From assembly GCF_014201375.1 (NCBI RefSeq), contig NZ_JACHDZ010000001.1:847206-911205 (forward strand): 64,000 nt of DNA, in the 5' to 3' direction. Both the position numbers and the translations under genes were made by a program. This DNA is from Tunturiibacter empetritectus (GTDB taxonomy: Bacteria; Acidobacteriota; Terriglobia; Terriglobales; Acidobacteriaceae). Within the stretch, counting starts at the first letter, position 1; every line of letters begins with the position of its first letter. This document shows positions 47,752 through 56,842 of this stretch, in pieces. The notes beneath the pieces were generated by a model. The model did no database searches, had not been told where the DNA came from, and saw only the letters and a list, made by a program, of their open reading frames with translations.

Positions 47752-48846
47752 ATGGCGAAGAGAGTTGGGGTGGACAAGTGGCTCTTCGGAGTGGTGCTGC
47801 TGCTGGTGCTGTTTGGGCTGGTGATGGTGTTTTCGGCGTCGGCTGTGATGGCGCAGTCGAGCCTGGGGTCTCCCTATCCTTATGTGATGAAGCAGGCGAT
47901 CTGGGCGGTGCTGGGGCTGATCGCGCTAGTTGCGCTGATGCAGGTGGACTATCGGACTTATAACAATCCGAAGGTCGTGTTTCCTGCGGTTGCGGTGACG
48001 ATGTTGATGCTGATCGGCGTGTTTGCGATGAAGGACTCGCATGCGACGCATCGCTGGGTTCGGTTTGGGAACCTGTTTACGTTTCAGCCTTCGGAGTTGG
48101 CGAAGCCTGTTCTGGTTTTGTTTCTTGCTTACTTTCTGCAGACTCGAATCCACCAGATGGATGACTGGAGGGGGACGATTCTGCGGGCGGTTGCGGTGCC
48201 GCTGGCGTTTACGGCTTTGATCTTGAAGGAGCCTGATCTGGGGACCGGCATGGTTTGCATGGCGGTAACGGCGTTGATGCTGTACCTGGCCGGGGCTAAG
48301 ACGAAGTACTTTGCGGTGGGTGCGGCGTTTGCGGCTCCTGTTCTCTACTTCATGCTGTTTCATGTTGCGTTTCGACGGGCACGGATGCTGGCGTTTGTGA
48401 ATCCTGAGGCCGATCCTCGCGGGACCGGGTTTCACATTCTTCAGTCGCTGATTGCGGTTGGGACGGGTGGGATCCGTGGTTTGGGGTTGATGGAAGGGCG
48501 GCAAAAGCTTTTCTACCTGCCCGAGGTGCAGACGGATTTTATCTTTGCGAATATCTGTGAAGAGTTGGGATTGATTGGTGCGCTGCTGGTGGTTGGGTTG
48601 TTTGTGGCGCTGGGGTATCGGGGGCTGCGGGCGGCGTTTCTTTCGACTGACCCGTTTGCACGGTTTCTTGCGTTTGGGCTCACGACGGCGATTCTGATCC
48701 AGGCCTTCTTCAACATGAGCGTGGTGCTGGCGCTGCTGCCGACGAAGGGAATTCCGCTGCCGTTCATCTCTTCGGGTGGAACTTCGATCTTTATTACGCT
48801 GGCCAGCATGGGTGTGCTGCTGAATATCACGCGCGAGATCGATTGA
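47752..48846 (+). CDS. ftsW: Lipid II polymerase FtsW
   Basis: SEDS-family protein of 364 residues with about ten membrane helices. Typical blocks are HRWVRFGNLFTFQPSELAK, FILKEPDLGT-like LILKEPDLGTGMV, and the late PLPFISSGGTS. It polymerises septal glycan together with FtsI. Followed by repeat A4 before murG. Confidence 0.95.
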   Translation: MAKRVGVDKWLFGVVLLLVLFGLVMVFSASAVMAQSSLGSPYPYVMKQAIWAVLGLIALVALMQVDYRTYNNPKVVFPAVAVTMLMLIGVFAMKDSHATHRWVRFGNLFTFQPSELAKPVLVLFLAYFLQTRIHQMDDWRGTILRAVAVPLAFTALILKEPDLGTGMVCMAVTALMLYLAGAKTKYFAVGAAFAAPVLYFMLFHVAFRRARMLAFVNPEADPRGTGFHILQSLIAVGTGGIRGLGLMEGRQKLFYLPEVQTDFIFANICEELGLIGALLVVGLFVALGYRGLRAAFLSTDPFARFLAFGLTTAILIQAFFNMSVVLALLPTKGIPLPFISSGGTSIFITLASMGVLLNITREID

Positions 48847-48890
48847 AAGTGAGTGCGAGTTGGATATTTGGGGATAGGACAATCCTTTGT

Positions 48891-48990
48891 TCTGCCGGAC
48901 GGGCCCACTTCGCATGGGGCGGTCACTTCGTGACGGGTATACCTTTTTCTGGGTGGGATGAGCTGCGTCGGTCCTTCCTTCGGTCGGAAC
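48891..48990 (+). repeat. Dispersed palindromic repeat, copy A4, inside the dcw operon
   Basis: TCTGCCGGACGGGC then GGCGGTCACTTCGTGAC and GGTATACC, followed by GGTCC...TTCGGTCGGAAC. It separates ftsW from the real murG start and is read through by the murG frame, which extends open back to 48843. Confidence 0.85.
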
Positions 48991-49022
48991 GAGAGACGGA
49001 GTATTCTGGGAGAGCGGCTTCG

Positions 49023-50126
49023 GTGAGACAGCAGTTGCGGGTTTTGATTGCCGGTGGAGGCACGGGGGGGCATGTGATTCCGGCGCTGGCAATTGCGCGG
49101 GAGCTGGGCGCTGCGCATGAGGCCGAGGTGCGGTTTGTGGGGACGGCGCGAGGGCTTGAGACTCGCCTGGTGCCGGAGGCCGGGTTTCCTCTGGAGCTGA
49201 TTCGAGTGGGGCAGTTGAAGAATGTGAGTCTGGCGACGCGGGTGCGGACGCTAGCGGATCTTCCGCTTGGCGTTGTGCGATGCGTGAAGCTGGTTCGGAG
49301 CTTCAAACCGGATGTCGTGGTGGGGGTTGGCGGGTATGCATCGGGGCCTGCGATGATGGCGGCGGTTCTGTTGCGGGTTCCTACGCTGGCGTTTGAGCCG
49401 AATGCGGTGCCGGGGCTGGCGAACAGGCTGGTGGGGCGGGTTGTGTCGGCTGCCGCGGTGAACTTCGAGGAGACCCGGAGGTACTTTCGTGGTGCGCGGG
49501 TGACTGGGATTCCGGTGCGGCACGAGTTCTTTGAGATTGCAGATGTTGTTGCGAAGGATGGACCCGGTTCGGCTCGCCGGCTGCTTGTGTTTGGCGGGAG
49601 CCAGGGGGCGCGGGTCTTCAATGCGGTGATGCCGCAGATCGCAAAGCGGCTGTTGGAGTATGTGCCGGGGCTGAGGATTTTGCACCAGACTGGGAAGGGG
49701 CAGGCGGAGTCGACTGAGGATGCGTATGGGGCGAGCGGTGCGGACCCCACGCGCTGGGAGGTAGCGGCGTATCTCGACGATATGCCGAGGAGGTTCGCAG
49801 ATGCGGATCTGATTCTCTGCCGCAGCGGCGCGAGTACGGTTGCGGAGCTGGCGGCGGCGGGAAGGCCGGCGGTGCTGGTGCCTTTTCCGGGGGCGGCGGA
49901 CGACCACCAGATGAAGAATGCGGAGGCCTTTGCACGGGTTGGGGCGGCGGAGTTGCGCGTGCAGGATGCGGATGACCTGATGGGGGCGTTTTTGTTGAGC
50001 GACCTGTCGGGACTTTTGCTGGATGCCGGGAGACTGGCGGAGATGGGGCGGAGAGTTCGTAGGCTGGCCCACCCGGGTGCGGTGCGGGTGATTGGGCAGA
50101 TGGTGGCAGAGTTGGCGGGGCGTTGA
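49023..50126 (+). CDS. murG: MurG N-acetylglucosaminyltransferase
   Basis: Converts lipid I to lipid II at the inner membrane face. GGGTGGHVIPALAIA at the N-terminus, GVGGYASGP, FEPNAVPG, FGGSQGARVFN and CRSGASTVAELAAAG are all present. The GTG at 49023 with GGGAGAG upstream is chosen. Sixty upstream codons are open but are encoded by repeat A4, so starting at 48843 would be an artefact. 367 residues. Confidence 0.94.
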   Translation: MRQQLRVLIAGGGTGGHVIPALAIARELGAAHEAEVRFVGTARGLETRLVPEAGFPLELIRVGQLKNVSLATRVRTLADLPLGVVRCVKLVRSFKPDVVVGVGGYASGPAMMAAVLLRVPTLAFEPNAVPGLANRLVGRVVSAAAVNFEETRRYFRGARVTGIPVRHEFFEIADVVAKDGPGSARRLLVFGGSQGARVFNAVMPQIAKRLLEYVPGLRILHQTGKGQAESTEDAYGASGADPTRWEVAAYLDDMPRRFADADLILCRSGASTVAELAAAGRPAVLVPFPGAADDHQMKNAEAFARVGAAELRVQDADDLMGAFLLSDLSGLLLDAGRLAEMGRRVRRLAHPGAVRVIGQMVAELAGR

Positions 50127-50157
50127 TTCTTCCGTCTAAGCCAAGGAGGCTCATTCC

Positions 50158-50219
50158 ACCGTCACGAAGTGACCGCCCGAACCGGGGTGGCCGAGGGCAG
50201 TGGGCCCGTCCGGCAGGAC
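50158..50219 (-). repeat. Dispersed palindromic repeat, copy A5 (inverted, partial)
   Basis: Reverse orientation: GTCACGAAGTGACCGCCC followed by GGGCCCGTCCGGCAGGAC. It lies 31 bp after murG. With A6 in the opposite orientation it brackets the YXWGXW gene. Confidence 0.82.
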
Positions 50220-50274
50220 AGAAGCGCTTCGCCCAACGGTGGCTCCTTTCGTGGGTACACCCCCCCTCCTATTA

Positions 50275-50425
50275 TTGACGCGTAACTCTTTTTGAATGAT
50301 TGGTTTACACGGGGTGTGGTGTCGTAAAAAAGTCATTCTAAAAGGTTTGCTTGCAGAATCCTCTTTCCAAAGGGGTTACGGGCTTTAATGACAAAAGCCC
50401 CGGTTTTGGCCGGGGCTTCTTTGAT
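50275..50425 (+). terminator. Strong terminator with alternative upstream stem
   Basis: AAGCCCCGG (50395-50403) pairs with CCGGGGCTT (50410-50418), followed by a short T-rich tail. The same AAAGCCC can instead pair with GGGCTTT (50380-50386). Upstream, GAATGA (50294-50299) is matched by TCATTC (50333-50338). It probably ends the murG transcript; the mutually exclusive stems make an attenuator or an unlisted small RNA possible. No coding sequence is seen from 50127 to 50886. Confidence 0.6.
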
Positions 50426-50607
50426 CTCCTGTATCCAGTATAGCGGTTGGAGCAGAACTCATACGCCATGCGAATCTGCTGGATTGGCGCGGGTTTTGGT
50501 GATTTGGGGGCTTGACATGTTTTCAGAGGTTGGGCGAGGGAAACGGACAACGGCTAGGAATGGGTGGGTTGAAAGGGTCCGTCGGTCTGGGTTGGATAAA
50601 GTTCTTC

Positions 50608-50640
50608 GGGATCCTTCGCTGCGTTCAGGATGACAGCAAA
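50608..50640 (+). repeat. HPERSEGS-type dispersed repeat, copy B3
   Basis: GGGATCCTTCGCTGCG followed by TTCAGGATGACAGCAAAAG. Next to it (about 50690-50800) lies a CGGCAACGG / GCGAATGCGAATGC hexamer-rich tract and a segment ending GGTCGAAATGACGAATC, a second common dispersed repeat type read as FDRSG...SGETP on the minus strand. Confidence 0.7.
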
Positions 50641-50819
50641 AGCTTAAGGAAAAATGCATTTGCTGGCTCAAGCTGACAACAAAAAACAACGGAAACGGCA
50701 ACGGCAAGCGCAACGGCAAATGCGAATGCGAATGCGGGGGTTTCTCCACTGCGCGGACCACGATGAAACTGTGGCCCGCTTCGGTCGAAATGACGAATCT
50801 TATTGGTGGGGTGACGAAA

Positions 50820-50852
50820 GAAAGGGCTGAGGAGTTTATCCTCAGCCCTATG
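50820..50852 (-). terminator. Terminator of the YXWGXW gene
   Basis: GGGCTGAGG (50824-50832) pairs with CCTCAGCCC (50840-50848); on the minus strand the stem is followed by TTTCTTTC. Confidence 0.88.
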
Positions 50853-50886
50853 AATTTTCAGTCCTTTTGATTTGCTGGCTTGGGTC

Positions 50887-52260
50887 TTAGCGATGACCTC
50901 CGCCACCACCACCACCGTGTGATCCGCCGCCGCCACCGCCTCCGCCATGGAAGCCTCCTCCACCGCCGCCGCTGTAGCTGCCTCCGCCGTGCGAACCGCC
51001 GCTGTAGCTGCCTCCGCCGTGCGAACCGCCGCCGTAGTTGCCTCCTCCGCCGGAGTATGAGGCGTGGGGGGCGGTGGCGTAGTTAGAGTGGCTCTGGGCG
51101 GTTGGCTGCGAGTAGCTGCGAGAGGCTCCGCCGTAAGCGTTGTTGCCGGCATAGGCGCGACCTGCGTTGTAGTTCGCAGCGTCACCGCTGTAGGCGCGGT
51201 TTGTGTTGTAGTTCGCGCCGGGACTGCTATAGGCGCGGCCTGTGTTGTAGTTCGCACCGGTACCGCTGTAGGCGCGGCCAGCGTTCGCGTTGTAGTTGCC
51301 GCCGCTGTAGCCGCGGCTTGCGATGGCGTTGGAGTTGCCGCCGTTGTAGGCGCGGGCGGTTCCGTTGTAGGCGGTTGCTCCACCGTAGCCGGTGTGGATG
51401 TTGTGGTCGCCGAAGCCTGCCGGGTTGCCGCGGCCGACGTTGGACTGGGCGAAGCTGCGGCCGTTGATGTTGGAGCCGCGAGCGCCGGAGAAGTTGTTGC
51501 CGTGATAAGCGATGCTGTTGACGTGGGTGAAGCTGGCTCCGCCGGGGCGGCCGGAGTAGCCGTTATAGGCGCGGTTGTAGAAGTTGCCACCGTGCCATCC
51601 ACGACCGATGTTGCAGTAGGCGCGGTTGTAGTAGAAGCGTCCGCCGCCCCAGTATCCGCCGTAGAAGCCGATGCCGAAGTATCCGAAGCCGTAGTTGATG
51701 CCGCCGTAGTAGCCGACGTAGGGACCCCAGTATCCGGCGTTCCAGAAGTAGCCATCGTTGTAACCCCAGTAGCCGGGGGTCCAGAGGGCTCCGGAGTAGG
51801 GGGCGAGCACCCATGCGCCCTGAACCCACTGATACCCATCAGCGGTCCAGGCCCAGTAGCCGGGGGTCCATATATAGCCGTCGCCGGGGGCTGGGGGCTG
51901 TTCGTAATCGGGGATTGCGGGTGGGGCCTGCTCTATGCCCTGGGGCTGGCCGGGCTGAGGTGCTCCATACTGCTGGGGCGCGCCCTGGTTGGGGTCGCCG
52001 TACTGCTGGTCGTATTGCTGCGGAGGGCCCTGTTGCGGAGCGCCATACTGCTGAGAATCGCCGTACTGCTGCGGGGCGGTGTTGTCCTGCTGAGCGGCGT
52101 ATTGGGGGTCCTGTTGAGCCTGAAGGGCTGCGGGAGCGCCGTACTGGTCCGATGGATTGTACGGCTGAATTTGAACCTGGCCCAGAAGAGGCATGGCCAG
52201 CGTGAAGCCGGCGAGGGTTGCGACACCGATGGAGTTTCTGAAGAGGCGGGTGAACGTCAT
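50887..52260 (-). CDS. Secreted YXWGXW-repeat, Gly/Tyr/Asn-rich protein
   Basis: 457 residues from the ATG at 52260, preceded by AGGAAGG; the frame stays open further upstream without a ribosome site. Signal peptide about 1-25, then a Gln/Tyr/Pro-rich segment (QQYGDPNQGAPQQYGAP style), the YXWGXW region (GYIWTPGYWAW, ALWTPGYWGY, FWNAGYWGPY), and about 230 residues of Gly/Asn/Tyr/Ser repeats ending in Gly-His runs. Such proteins are probably extracellular or surface-coating; function unknown. It interrupts the dcw order on the opposite strand. Confidence 0.85.
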   Translation of the reverse strand: MTFTRLFRNSIGVATLAGFTLAMPLLGQVQIQPYNPSDQYGAPAALQAQQDPQYAAQQDNTAPQQYGDSQQYGAPQQGPPQQYDQQYGDPNQGAPQQYGAPQPGQPQGIEQAPPAIPDYEQPPAPGDGYIWTPGYWAWTADGYQWVQGAWVLAPYSGALWTPGYWGYNDGYFWNAGYWGPYVGYYGGINYGFGYFGIGFYGGYWGGGRFYYNRAYCNIGRGWHGGNFYNRAYNGYSGRPGGASFTHVNSIAYHGNNFSGARGSNINGRSFAQSNVGRGNPAGFGDHNIHTGYGGATAYNGTARAYNGGNSNAIASRGYSGGNYNANAGRAYSGTGANYNTGRAYSSPGANYNTNRAYSGDAANYNAGRAYAGNNAYGGASRSYSQPTAQSHSNYATAPHASYSGGGGNYGGGSHGGGSYSGGSHGGGSYSGGGGGGFHGGGGGGGGSHGGGGGGGHR

Positions 52261-52540
52261 AGCGCTACCTTCCTGCTCAGCCTTCGTTTTATCCGGTGTT
52301 GCGTCGTGCGGCGGACTTCGCGGAGAGCAAGGACGAGTTCCAGCCCGGCTGCAAGTGCCCGGGTCAAGGCTCAGTTGATTAGACACGAATTTATATCGTT
52401 TGTTGCGAAATATTGACAGAGCAGGGTCGTTGCGTGTGGTTGAAAAGGTTGTAGGGATTTGATCGGTTTATTGGTGATTTGTGATTGTTTGAGCCTGGCG
52501 GGGGGTCGAAAAGACTTGTCCTGCCGCTGCGCGTGCTTCT
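52261..52540. other. Intergenic region upstream of the YXWGXW gene
   Basis: No gene seen. A possible minus-strand -10 (TATAAA near 52392) is the only promoter-like element. A partial start of repeat A (TTGTCCTGCCG) at about 52517 precedes the full copy A6. Confidence 0.35.
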
Positions 52541-52641
52541 GTCCTGCCGGACTGGCCCACTTCGCGTGGGGCGGTCACTTCGTGACTTGTATACCTTTTC
52601 TGGGTGGGATCGAGTGGCGTAGGTCCCCTCCCGTTGGTCGG
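52541..52641 (+). repeat. Dispersed palindromic repeat, copy A6
   Basis: GTCCTGCCGGACTGGC, then GGCGGTCACTTCGTGAC, TATACC and CCCGTTGGTCGG, in direct orientation about 80 bp before murC. Confidence 0.85.
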
Positions 52642-52718
52642 GTGGAGCGATCTCCCTTTGCTTCCTGTCGCTGATAGAGTGAAGGATTAGCTCGTTCTGA
52701 AAGTAGAGATCGGTCAGT

Positions 52719-54131
52719 ATGTTTGTGCCTGGGCATTTTTTGTTTGCGCCATCGCAGCGGATTCACTTTATCGGGATCGGCGGGATCGGGATGAGCGGGA
52801 TCGCGGAGATTCTGCTGACGATGGGGTACTCGGTCTCGGGGAGCGACCTGCGGCGAAGTGCGGTGACGGATCGGCTGCTGGGGATGGGGGCGCGGATCTT
52901 CGAAGGGCATGTTGCCTGTAATGCTGCGGCTAGCGATGTGGTGGTGACCAGCTCGGCGGTGGCTAAGGATAATCCGGAGGTGGTGGAGGCGAGGGAGCGG
53001 AAGATTCCGGTGATTCAGCGGGCGGAGATGCTGGCGGAGTTGATGCGGCTGAAGTACGGGATTGCTGTGGCTGGGATGCATGGGAAGACTACGACGACCT
53101 CGATGGTGGCGGCGGTGCTGGCAGGAGGTGGGCTGGATCCTACGGTGGTGGTGGGGGGGCGAGTGAATGCGCTGGGATCGAATGCTCGGCTGGGCAACTC
53201 GCAGTATTTGGTGGCGGAGGCGGATGAGAGCGACCGTAGTTTTCTGAAGCTGTCGCCGGTGCTGGCGGTGGTGACGAATCTGGATCGCGAACATATGGAT
53301 TGCTATCGCGATATGGAGGATGTTGAGAGCGCGTTTGTAGAGTTTATGGATAAGCTGCCGTTTTATGGGGCGACTACGGCTTGCGTGGATAATGCGCTGC
53401 TGCGGACGGTGCTGACGCGGGTGAGGCGGAGGGTTTATACGTATGGCGAGAGTGTGGATGCGGACTTTCGCGTGGAGATGTTGCCGAAGGATGCGGAGTG
53501 TCACTCGACGTTTGCGGTGAACTACAAGGGGCTGGTGCTGGGGAAGTTTCGGCTGCATGTTCCGGGACGGCATAATGTGCTGAATGCTACGGCTGCGGTG
53601 GCGGTGGGGGTGCAGCTGGGAGTGGCTCCCGACCAGATTGCGGCGGGGCTGGAGACGTTTCGTGGAGTCGATCGGCGGTTTCAGATCAAGGGTGAAGTGC
53701 GGGGTGTGACGGTGGTGGATGACTATGGACATCATCCGACGGAGATTCTGGCTACGTTGCGGGCGGCTCGGGATTGTGGGTACTCGCGGGTGCATGTTTT
53801 GTTCCAGCCACATCGGTTTACGCGGACGCGGGATTTGATGGCGGAGTTTGCGGGGGCTTTCAAGGATGCGGATACGGTTGAGGTGCTGGACATCTATGCG
53901 GCGAGTGAGGCTCCGATTGCGGGGGTCGATGCGCAGGCGCTGGTGAAGGCGATTCGGGCTGCGGGGGGAGATGGGGTGGACTATGCGGCTTCATTTGCGG
54001 AGGGTGTGGCGGCCCTGGTGCGGGAGGCGAAGGCGGGGGATGTGATTTTGACGCTGGGGGCGGGGAGTGTATCGCAGGCAGGGGCGGCGTTGCTGGAAGC
54101 TTTATCTGTAAATGGGGCGACGAACGGGTGA
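52719..54131 (+). CDS. murC: UDP-MurNAc-L-alanine ligase MurC
   Basis: Adds L-Ala to UDP-MurNAc. HFIGIGGIGMSGIAEIL at the N-terminus, P-loop GMHGKTTTTS, EADESDRSFL, and DDYGHHPTEI followed by FQPHRFTRT. 470 residues. murB and ddl, which often follow, are absent: ftsQ comes next. Because of the terminator and opposite-strand gene upstream it needs its own promoter. Confidence 0.95.
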   Translation: MFVPGHFLFAPSQRIHFIGIGGIGMSGIAEILLTMGYSVSGSDLRRSAVTDRLLGMGARIFEGHVACNAAASDVVVTSSAVAKDNPEVVEARERKIPVIQRAEMLAELMRLKYGIAVAGMHGKTTTTSMVAAVLAGGGLDPTVVVGGRVNALGSNARLGNSQYLVAEADESDRSFLKLSPVLAVVTNLDREHMDCYRDMEDVESAFVEFMDKLPFYGATTACVDNALLRTVLTRVRRRVYTYGESVDADFRVEMLPKDAECHSTFAVNYKGLVLGKFRLHVPGRHNVLNATAAVAVGVQLGVAPDQIAAGLETFRGVDRRFQIKGEVRGVTVVDDYGHHPTEILATLRAARDCGYSRVHVLFQPHRFTRTRDLMAEFAGAFKDADTVEVLDIYAASEAPIAGVDAQALVKAIRAAGGDGVDYAASFAEGVAALVREAKAGDVILTLGAGSVSQAGAALLEALSVNGATNG

Positions 54132-54263
54132 GTTCCTGAAAGGGTACATGCTGAAGATGTGTGGGAATGGCGGGCGCTGTGCGGGTTATGCTCAGGATGG
54201 CGATTCTCGCGGCCTTGCTCAGGCGTGCGACAAAGCGATGCGTTTTCGAGGGGTGGAACAACG

Positions 54264-55604
54264 GTGCTAGAGGCGCCTGAAAAGAACTATGTCTCGGAGT
54301 CTCGAGGTTCGCGGGGGCCGCGGCGGGTGTCGGCTTCGCCGGAGCGGAGGCTGCGTCGGGATATGAGCGAGGACTTTGCGGATGATCCTGGCTTGGATCC
54401 GCACTGGGACGATGACGCTCCGGTGGGAAGACGAAAGGCGGGACTGCGGGTGCGATTTCGCGGGATGCCTTCGACGAAGTGGGGAAGGATCGTTGCAGGA
54501 TGTGGGGCGGTGGTTCTGCTTGGGGTTTGCGCTGGGTTGTTTGCGATGGGGAGAAGTTTTTTGTTGCACGATGAGCGGTTTGTGATTCCTTCGTCTTCGT
54601 CGATTGAGTTTCAGGGCGATGCCCATGTGACGCGGGCGCAGCTGCTGAGCATCTTTGGCGAGGATGTGGAGCGGAATATCTTTACGGTGTCGCTGGTGCA
54701 GAGGCGCGCGGAGCTGGAGAGGCTGCCGTGGGTGGCGCATGCGACGGTGATGCGGCTGCTGCCGAACCGGATGCGCGTGTCGATTGTGGAGAGGACGCCG
54801 GTGGCGTTTGTGCGGCCGGGAAGCCATATTGGATTGGTGGATGGGAACGGCGTGCTGCTGGATATGCCAGTGGAGGCGAGGCCGGATGGGAAGTATTCGT
54901 TTCCGGTGGTGACGGGGATCTCGGCGGAGGATCCGCTGTCGACGCGTGCGGCGCGGATGAAGATCTATGAGCGGTTTACGTCGGAGCTGGATGGGTCTGG
55001 GCAGAAGATCTCGGAGGGGCTGAGCGAGGTGGATCTGTCGAATCCTGAAGACGTGAAGGCTTCGATTCCGGATAAGTCGAGTGAGGTGCTGGTTCACTTT
55101 GGCGATACGGACTTCCTGGATCGCTATAGAAGGTTTGAAGAGCATCTGCCGGAGTGGCGGACGGTTTATCCGAAGCTCTCGTCGGTGGATATGCGGTATG
55201 AGCGGCAGGTGGTGCTGGAGATGCAGCCAGGAGCTGGTGTGCCGGTGAGTGCATCGTCGAACGGCGCGGCGGTGATGGCGGCTGATGCGAAGACGCCTGC
55301 AGCTACGGTTCCGGATACTGGCGTGAAGGCGATCGAGCCGGTGGTGAAGCATGTTGTGAAGGCACCCGCAAAGGCTGCGCCAGCGACACACGTTGCGGCA
55401 GTGAAGCACGCTGCTGTGGTGAAGGGAAAGCCTTCTGCGAGGGCGATGGCAAATAGTGCGGCGAAGAGTCACTCGCCGGTAAAGGCGAAGAAGGTCGATC
55501 CAAAGGCGAAGAAACATGTTGTCGTTGCGAAGCCCCATCCGGTGGTTGCGAAGCCGTCGGCTGGTTCGACGCAGTATCATCCGGCACAGGCGGTTCAACC
55601 ATGA
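54264..55604 (+). CDS. ftsQ: Cell division protein FtsQ
   Basis: The GTG start at 54264 is preceded by GAGGGGTGG. Cytoplasmic basic/acidic segment of about 70 residues, one membrane helix (75-97), POTRA domain (about 107-185, VTRAQLLSIFG) and the beta domain (MRVSIVERTPVAFV, GLVDGNGVLLDM). After about residue 355 comes a long Lys/Ala/Pro-rich tail (AKKHVVVAKPHPVVAKP style) that is not part of the standard fold. ftsA overlaps the stop by 4 bp. Confidence 0.9.
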   Translation: MLEAPEKNYVSESRGSRGPRRVSASPERRLRRDMSEDFADDPGLDPHWDDDAPVGRRKAGLRVRFRGMPSTKWGRIVAGCGAVVLLGVCAGLFAMGRSFLLHDERFVIPSSSSIEFQGDAHVTRAQLLSIFGEDVERNIFTVSLVQRRAELERLPWVAHATVMRLLPNRMRVSIVERTPVAFVRPGSHIGLVDGNGVLLDMPVEARPDGKYSFPVVTGISAEDPLSTRAARMKIYERFTSELDGSGQKISEGLSEVDLSNPEDVKASIPDKSSEVLVHFGDTDFLDRYRRFEEHLPEWRTVYPKLSSVDMRYERQVVLEMQPGAGVPVSASSNGAAVMAADAKTPAATVPDTGVKAIEPVVKHVVKAPAKAAPATHVAAVKHAAVVKGKPSARAMANSAAKSHSPVKAKKVDPKAKKHVVVAKPHPVVAKPSAGSTQYHPAQAVQP

Positions 55605-56842
55605 ATCAGAAGCAGGACAATCTGATCACCGTGCTCGATGCGGGAAGCACGAAGAGCTGCGTGCTGGTGGCCGAACTGCAGGATGGCGTGCTGCGATATC
55701 GCGGGCATGGCGTGGAGCCGTCGCGAGGAATGCGCAAGGGTTTGATCGCGGAGCTGGGGCCGGCGGCGGAGGCGATCAATCGTGCGGCGCTGACGGCGGA
55801 GCGTGTGGCAAAGGCTGGGATTGAGACGGCGATTGTGGGCATTGGCGGGACGCATGTGCGCGGGGTGAACTCGCGCGGCGGCATCAGCATGGGTAGCCGC
55901 ATGCGGGAGATTACGCGCGAAGAGGTGCGGGCTGCGGTGGATCGTGCGCGTTCGGTTGCGCTGCCTCCGGATCGCGAGGTGCTGCATCTGTTGCCGCAGG
56001 AGTTCATTCTGGATGATCAGCCGGGGATTCACGATCCGGTAGGGATGGTGGGGAACAGGCTTGAGGTGAATCTGCATCTGTCGACCTGCTCGGGCGGTGT
56101 GGCGCAGAGCGTGATTACGTGCGCGAACCGCGCGGGGCTCGAGGTGATGGATACGGTATATGAGGGGATCGCGGCGGCTGAGGCGGTGTTGAGCGCCGAT
56201 GAGCGGGAGCTGGGCGTCTGCATGGCTGATATCGGGTCGAGCACGACGGAACTGGCTGTTTTTTTTGAGGGCTCGATTGCGCATACTGCAGTGCTGCCGA
56301 TTGGTGGAGATCACTTTACGAATGATCTGGCGGTTGGGCTGCATGTGACGGTTGAGGAGGCAGAGTATCTGAAGAAGATGTATGGGCACTGCGTGGTGAC
56401 GGCGGTGCCGCAGTTGAATGAGATTGAGGTTGGCGGTAACCTTGCGGTCGGGGCGCTGGGTGGGGGCGGGCAGTCGGCGCGGATGGTGAGGCAGAGATTT
56501 TTGGCAGAGATTCTGGAGCCGCGTGCGCGAGAGTTGTTTACTATGCTTCGGGATAATCTGCGGCAGGGTGGAGTGCTGGAGGCGCTGGGCGCGGGCTGCG
56601 TGGTGACTGGCGGTGGCGCGAACATGGCTGGGCTGCTGGACAATGCGGAGAGCCTGTTGCGGGTGCCGGCGCGGATCGGATACCCCGTACCGCTGTCGCG
56701 GATGCCGGCGGAGCTGGCTGTGCCGGAGTATGCTGCGGCGATTGGGATGCTGTTGTATACGCACAGGACGCAGGTTCGGCGGGCGAGCGAAGAGCAGGGG
56801 CTGAAGGCGAAGTTGAAGGCGATCTTTGCGGGAAGTTTCTAG
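55601..56842 (+). CDS. ftsA: Cell division protein FtsA
   Basis: Actin-like membrane tether of FtsZ. Phosphate loops ITVLDAGSTKSCVLV and MADIGSSTTELAVF, SHS2 domain region with GGTHVRG, GGGANMAGL, and a C-terminal amphipathic helix (GLKAKLKAIFAGSF) for membrane binding. 413 residues. ftsZ does not follow; the next gene is an unrelated membrane protein after a 223-bp AT-richer gap. Confidence 0.95.
   Translation: MNQKQDNLITVLDAGSTKSCVLVAELQDGVLRYRGHGVEPSRGMRKGLIAELGPAAEAINRAALTAERVAKAGIETAIVGIGGTHVRGVNSRGGISMGSRMREITREEVRAAVDRARSVALPPDREVLHLLPQEFILDDQPGIHDPVGMVGNRLEVNLHLSTCSGGVAQSVITCANRAGLEVMDTVYEGIAAAEAVLSADERELGVCMADIGSSTTELAVFFEGSIAHTAVLPIGGDHFTNDLAVGLHVTVEEAEYLKKMYGHCVVTAVPQLNEIEVGGNLAVGALGGGGQSARMVRQRFLAEILEPRARELFTMLRDNLRQGGVLEALGAGCVVTGGGANMAGLLDNAESLLRVPARIGYPVPLSRMPAELAVPEYAAAIGMLLYTHRTQVRRASEEQGLKAKLKAIFAGSF

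Noticed and set aside
51064..52416. 450-residue Val/Ala/Gly-rich plus-strand frame and a 404-residue Thr/Ala minus-strand frame (50625-51839)
   Set aside because: Both are shadows of the repetitive YXWGXW gene; composition follows its Gly/Tyr/Asn codons in other frames.
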